The position numbers were made by a program, and so were the translations under genes. A DNA stretch of 64,000 bases, taken from positions 22,891,447 through 22,955,446 of the forward strand of contig OX388319.1 of assembly GCA_947579605.1 (NCBI GenBank), read 5' to 3'. The stretch comes from Athripsodes cinereus (lineage: Eukaryota; Arthropoda; Insecta; Trichoptera; Leptoceridae). The notes beneath the pieces were generated by a model, which was not told the origin of the DNA, did not search any database, and saw only the letters and a program-made list of their open reading frames with translations. Each line of letters begins with the position of its first letter. Position 1 is the stretch's first letter. Below are positions 58,559-64,000 of this stretch, one piece after another.

Positions 58559-59700
58559 TAATCATGAATTTTCACTCTGTGAATGTACAAACATTACAAT
58601 TACTATATAGTAGAAAGAAACACTTGTTTCAAATTATTCAATCATAAAATATAGGTATTATGTTTACAAATACGGAATAATATAATAACTTAAATAGATA
58701 TTCTTTGTGATACTTATTTTAAAATACAACATTATAAAATGTGCAATAATCAATATGTTATTATTCACAAACAAACTGCTATCTCAGCTATTAGACCCAA
58801 TTAACTAACATTTTATGCCTGATAAAAAATATTTCTTACAAATGTCAATTTTGAATAACCAGCATAAAATTTAGTGGGTATAACATCATAGAAGAAAAAA
58901 ATGATTCGCAGGTAAGACTTGTATTTGTTGTAAGGGTTTACTATACACGTTTAGTTAGCCAAGTCTAGAAATGAATTTTCTTTGTGAATACAACTGTATA
59001 TGTTTTTTTTTAATCTCATCAATGGATGATTGCTGGCCTAATTTAATTAACATTTTTTATTTTAAGACAGATCTGGTTTTAAATAGACCCAAATGCACAG
59101 CAAATATTTTCACAGAACGTAATTTTCTTATGACATGAACGTGATTTATTGTCTGAAAATCTCAGGCAATTGACCACTTTTTTTTATTATAAAACATATA
59201 CCTATTAAAGTAAATTTTCTTTCTCTGTGCAAATGACGTTCACAGGTCAATTTGTAAAAGTACCTGGTTTTTTTTTCAAAACCACCACATAAAACAGATT
59301 AAAAAATTTAAGTGATATTTGTACAAATTTATTTCTTTATCATCTGATTCAATATTTTTAAGAAATTAATTAAGTATTTTAATAGAATATGTATAATTTA
59401 TTATAAATAGTTTTATGAAATACATAACTTAAATATGATTATAATACATTTTTAAATAATATTTTATACCTACCGATGCTCTGCATTTGAATGAGCCCTT
59501 ACAAAGTTCACTTTTTTTAATAATTTTGTCATTTATATCCAATATACTTCAACCTATGACAACTATTTTACGTAAAAAAATAAGGGTGAGATAGAGTGTC
59601 CCTCAATGACATCTACCAGTCATTATTTGTGGTGACAACAATACCTAGATCTAAGGGGTGATAATTGTCACTGAGTGTCACTTACATTTAGCGCATCATC
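58559..59700. other. AT-rich intergenic sequence
   Basis: No gene or RNA recognised. 58790-58880 (CAATTAACTAACATTTTATG, TTTTGAATAACCAGCATAAA) is loosely similar to 37070-37150 and 55870-55930, an unnamed degenerate repeat. Confidence 0.45.
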
Positions 59701-59879
59701 TTTATTCTATTCAACCGACCTCTGTGCATAGAGCTTAAGCTCTGCATCCATTTCATTTATATACTCAATTGCCCTTGACGACACCCGATGAATCTCTTCT
59801 ATATCCCAGGCAAATTTACTTAGGGAACAATCCTCCACAATACGGCTTATCATTTCAATTTGGTTACTTGCGCATAGCG

Positions 59880-60096
59880 GGTGGTCTCTCTAACCCCACA
59901 AGTGAAGAAGATGTCCACGTCTGCCATGGACAGTTCGGATTCTGTTAGTATTCGACCATTGCTTCCATAGTGGATTAAACCCTGGGAGTCTTTGGGTCGG
60001 ATCTGTTATATGATGCCTTTTATCGGGGTTTTGGGGTGTAGAGATGGAGTGCCTCCATGCTGATACACTCGAGGCAACGGATAGTATATGCGACAA
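59880..60096 (-). mobile_element. Non-LTR retrotransposon C-terminal fragment
   Basis: The minus-strand reading FNPLWKQWSNTNRIRTVHGR, then RGHLLHLWG, matches the short conserved block after RT/RNase H in Jockey/R1-type elements (W...NR.RT..GR....L..WG). No other domain remains. Confidence 0.55.
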
Positions 60097-60364
60097 TAAT
60101 TATATTACTAAGTAAAGTAGCATTTAGTGTAAAACAGTTGCGTTAGAATGTAGTCTACTGGACATAAATAAACAAAATTAATTAACTTGATTAATATAGA
60201 CTTCGTGATCAAATTCACCCTACCTAAAACCATAACTAACCCTCATCTTCCGCCAGGTAACACTATAATTCTACAATACCATCTACTCGCACACTCACCA
60301 AACATTATCTAATTCACACTATACTGATTGGTGGAAATAATTATTATATTTTTCTAATCCTAAA

Positions 60365-60510
60365 TCCTCACATCGCATCTCAAGTAAGGTAGGCAGAGAG
60401 GACGGAAACACCATGTTGTTCAACCCTTACATATTTTCACTTCTTCTACATTCATACAGTCTCTCATATGTGCACGCCGATTCTTCTTACTCAACACGTA
60501 ACCGTCTTTG
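60365..60510 (-). mobile_element. RTE-like 3' fragment
   Basis: AGTAAGGTAGGCAGAGAGGA, TCATACAGTCTCTCATATGT and TTCTTACTCAACACGTAACC align with the 36225-36365 fragment in the same orientation. The frame is destroyed. Confidence 0.6.
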
Positions 60511-61431
60511 TATTTATTAACAATAGATAAATTTACAAATATAAATAAAAATCAATAAGTGTCTTATACATTTTATGTATACTTGTCTTTTAAACGACCC
60601 TCAAAAACTTACAAAAAGAGAGAAACATAAAATGTCTCCCTTTTTACTAATATTAAATAAATACACCTTAATTAAGACAGATATTATAATTAGATGATTA
60701 AATTACAAATTACGTATGTTAACATTTACACAGCATTCTAATATTTATATTTTCAAAGGAATATCCAACCAAAATTTTTATTCAACAGATAAAAACCTAC
60801 ATGAGCACAAAACTCTTTTACATTTGGTCACAGAACAAAAACCAATAATGTAAAACAGAGCCAAAATAATTAACTCACAGCTGACTATCCCATTTGTGGA
60901 ATATGCCACGATGGGATAGCAGTAGTTATGACATAAGGTCCATCTAGAAACATTTAACGCAAACCTTAGAAACAACCGTTTTTTTGGTTCTCCAAATTTC
61001 GAATCTAGAATGAATCACCTTAAAATTAGATTTTGCTCTATTGCCCCTTTGTGTAAAGATGGTTCTCCGATCGAGATGTCTAACTGGTTTTATTATCTAC
61101 GCATTGTGTCCTTAACCAGTTAAACAAATAGTTTAAATCATTTAATATTCTGAAGATATTATAATTTAATGTAATTTACAAATACCCAATGAGTTTTGGT
61201 TGGACAATTATATTTTATACAGAGTATATAGGATCGTAATGAAGGTATGGTTGATTGGATGAATTCATCATCTTGTGTGCAGTCAAAGGAACTTGTGCCA
61301 AGTCAAGTACAACTAGAACACACAGCTAAATAACAAACGACTATACCTGCAATTATCACAAATGTTAGAGCTTGGAGAACATGCTTTATCTTACGCATTC
61401 ACAGCTGCCGTTAAAAGTGGAAATTATTAAT

Positions 61432-61612
61432 TGTGTCGGTGCACACGTACAGTAGAATTCCATAATAAGGTAATTTGAAACAAGTGTTTCTTTCTATTAT
61501 AGATACACGAGAGAGACGTCTTTCCACTTATCAGGTCATTAAAGTCAAAAGACGACTCTCTCCTGATCAATAACTTATAATAGAATGAAACACTTGTTTC
61601 AAATTACCTATA
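61432..61612. repeat. Hairpin element related to the 27255-27370 element
   Basis: The leader TTGTGTCGGTG...GTAGAATTCCATAA is as at 27255. The arm GGTAATTTGAAACAAGTGTT (about 61480) pairs with AACACTTGTTTCAAATTACC (ending about 61607). An inner arm pair surrounds GAGAGAGACGTC and GACGACTCTCTC. Confidence 0.6.
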
Positions 61613-62810
61613 AGTGGAAATGTTTTTTCCAATCTGAATGAAAACTATGACTACTCAGCGAGGAATAGAACAATTTTTATGGAGAAGATGCTTCGCTCAG
61701 CATAACAGATTAGCAGTCTCAGATATTAGAACAAACTACCTCTGAGTTTCCGAGAAAAGGAATATAGTTTTTCAAAAAGCTGAATGTAGACACATCGGTA
61801 AGCTGGTAGTTATTCTAACATCCTTAAAGCCATATTATGAGTAAACAACGCTAAATAACATCTACAATCCAAATATAAGATTAAAATTTATTGATTGAGT
61901 CATCGTTTATTTTGTTAAACTCATAAAAAATTATGTAAAAAAATGAGAGGTCTCATCATCAATGGCTCTACAACCCAGGTCTGGTTTGGCCCGGGTTTAA
62001 GCTTTATATCTTTTTTTATATTTTAGTGACCTGGTTTCAACTTCAAAGTCATTCCCAAAACCAAAACATTAGCATTTTAACATAAATTAAGATTCAAAGT
62101 TGAATAAATGAGTAAATCCATAAGAATTAATATCGAAGATGATAGTCTATTCTTTTGCCTATTCCAAAATGAAAATTAAGTAGCATAATTATGGCTAATT
62201 TTGATATTATAGAAATAACTAAATGATAATGGGAACCCCAGCTCTGACAGTTGCAATAATGTTGCCACACTAAAAAAATACAACACAATGACATAATATT
62301 TAATATGACCACACTTCATCTATATATCTATACAGAGACAACACATAGATAGGGATGAAGCTAAAAGCAATAATAATGATGTTTTATAAGTAGGATAGGA
62401 TGGGTGAATATATATACATTTTATTTATTAATACAAATAGTTAGTCAAAACAATTCATTGAAAAAAATCATTTCATTCAATCAACTTCCAACAACATCCG
62501 CCGTCGCTTGATAAATTTATCTTTAAATTGTTTCCGTTAGAAGTCAGCATTTGTTTGAAACATTGCCACTGCTTGATAACTTCCAATTTATTTTATTATC
62601 ATTGTATTGTTACAACAAGAAAACATCCAGGATTAATTGGAAGACCGTCTTTTGGTCTAAATTTAGTAACTCACTTCTATTATAATATTGTATTTCATTT
62701 TACTGTATTTCTGCCCTGTGCTCCTGAGAAGAGCGTTGAAGAGAGAGACGATGATGATGATTTTATTGTATGTTTGTTTTGAACTTTTAACCAATAAAGA
62801 TTAATTTATT
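61613..62810. other. Intergenic sequence before RAB28 3' end
   Basis: No gene recognised. It was searched specifically for RFC5 AAA+ exons (P-loop GPPGTGKT, DEAD box) on the minus strand and none were seen. 62620-62650 (CAGGATTAATTGGAAGACCG) is a dispersed-repeat fragment. Confidence 0.45.
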
Positions 62811-64000
62811 TTATTGTAAGACGCAAACAGCAGAAGATGCTTTTATCCTCAGTTCATTCATAGCAATTTTATTTTTCTTATTATTCAACTTTTCTCTTTG
62901 TTTCTCATCCACGGACTCCGTGCTGATGATTTTTTTAAGTTTCTTATTTTTCTTCTTTTCTTCGACGGGTGGCTTCACATTTGTTGCAGCTGGATTTCTA
63001 ATATTAGGGGCAAGTTCCGCTCTCATTACTGTCGAGTTGATAAAGTATGATCTGTTTATCGGAATCCCAAGTACCTTTGCTACGAGGGTCGTGAACATAA
63101 TATTAACCTGAAAAATCATTTTTTATTAATATTTTTTACATAACATTAGATTTGGGGATTACAAAAACCAATTAGATAAATATTGTGCAAAATACAATCA
63201 GAAAAAGTGAGAAAGGCGTCCCAACGTTAAAGAAATGGCTCTAGATTAGTTTCAGTGATACTTTGATGCCTTTAGAAATAATCTTTCTTTATTGAAATAA
63301 TGTTGATAACAATTCCATAAAATATTCAATGTCTTAGAGCACAGATGTTGTTATTGCAGTTTTTACCGAGAATGAGTTATTATACGCATGCGAATCTAAA
63401 TCATCTGAAGTATGTTCCTTAGGTATATTATTGCCTAACTCTGTGTCATTGACGAGATATTTAACAAAAAAACTATATGTGGTAAGTACTAATAAATAGT
63501 ATGGCATCTCAAACTTTTAACTTTGATTATCTCAAAACTATGAAAACTGCACTTACAACATCTGTGCTCTAGCCATTGATATTATAAGCAAAAGATATAA
63601 AATATAATATGTAAGGATATGACTACCACACTAGATCTGTTCTTTACCGGAGACTCCACTCTCTGAAAATTATTTATTTCCAAATCTTTTTGTAATTTAA
63701 AAATGTGTAAGTTAAACTAAACTTACATTTTCTCCCGTTCTTCCTGATCCAGTGAAATTAAGGAGTCCATTATCTTCTGAGAAACTTTTGACATTTGCCA
63801 TTCTAATTGCTCTTTGATGCTCCAGATCACACTTATTACCAAACAGTGCCAGGAGGGGTTTTGGGGGTCGTTCTGATGGTTCGAGATTACTTTCACTGAT
63901 GGCATTATTAGTGAACACTTCTCTCAATCTTTCCATCCATAGTCCGAGTCGCTCGAAACTTTGGAAATTCGTGACGTCATACATTAAGATAATTATCTGA
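62811..64000 (-). CDS. RAB28: RAB28-like small GTPase, last two exons (partial gene)
   Basis: Exon 63727 to at least 63996 (running to the window edge, where an AG may be the acceptor) joins exon 63107-62811 (stop TAA). RAB28 is an atypical, prenylated Rab-family GTPase linked to cilia and vesicle traffic. The first exon has ILMYDVTNFQSFERLGLWME, an insert (SNLEPSERPPKP) and the guanine-specificity motif LFGNKCDLEHQRAIR, then FTGSGRTGEN. The second starts VNIMFTTLVAKVLGIPINRS, like the human FQKVAAEILGIKLNK block, then has a long Lys-rich tail and ends CVLQ, a CaaX box of the farnesylated type as in human (CAVQ). The usual G5 SAK is SGR here. P-loop and switch regions lie beyond the window. 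An AATAAA overlaps the stop codon. Confidence 0.88.

Overview
The window looks like an AT-rich insect nuclear genome. It has short exons with canonical GT/AG borders, repeat-packed introns, several tRNA-derived SINE families, MITEs, a mariner and many LINE remnants. The insect order is not resolved. The common 'taggtacctac' stretches recall Lepidoptera or aphids, but this is only an impression.

Five host genes are recognised. (1) The last eight exons of exportin-6 (XPO6, + strand, 3899-15731); its 5' exons lie before the window. (2) A one-exon FUT10/FUT11-type fucosyltransferase (+, 22484-23752). (3) A complete 15-exon cap-1 methyltransferase CMTR1 (-, 51203 to 35129), about 896 residues, with G-patch, Rossmann-fold methyltransferase, guanylyltransferase-like and WW parts. 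(4) The last four exons of replication factor C subunit 5 (RFC5, -, 55774 to 53199). (5) The last two exons of RAB28 (-, 64000 to 62811). The RFC5 exons for the AAA+ core are not visible between its first in-window exon and RAB28. Two weaker candidates are a 34-codon ORF at 32722 and a possible first exon at 51558, head-to-head with CMTR1.

Repeat layout: 1-3898 holds a short-TIR motif family with a 5'-truncated LINE inserted in one copy. The large XPO6 intron (5434-11609) is almost filled by a 5.2-kb DNA transposon with matching terminal repeats. Its transposase gene has five tandem copies of one symmetrical 28/29-codon exon and three frameshifts. The XPO6-FUT intergenic region carries a 586-bp element with two identical terminal direct repeats, sitting in a TA microsatellite. 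The FUT-CMTR1 interval (23753-35128) is a mosaic of SINEs, MITEs, a hAT-like element and RTE-like fragments. CMTR1 intron 10 alone holds a 1.4-kb TA-flanked element, two small inverted-repeat elements, an internally deleted mariner, a 98-bp minisatellite and a perfect 34-bp palindrome. The RFC5-RAB28 interval has more LINE fragments, tandem repeats and fold-back elements.

The most novel material is the exon-amplified transposon, the miniature element with identical terminal repeats, the phase-1 exon series in the CMTR1 N-terminus, and the RFC5/RAB28 arrangement. All family assignments come from reading the sequence; no database search was run.
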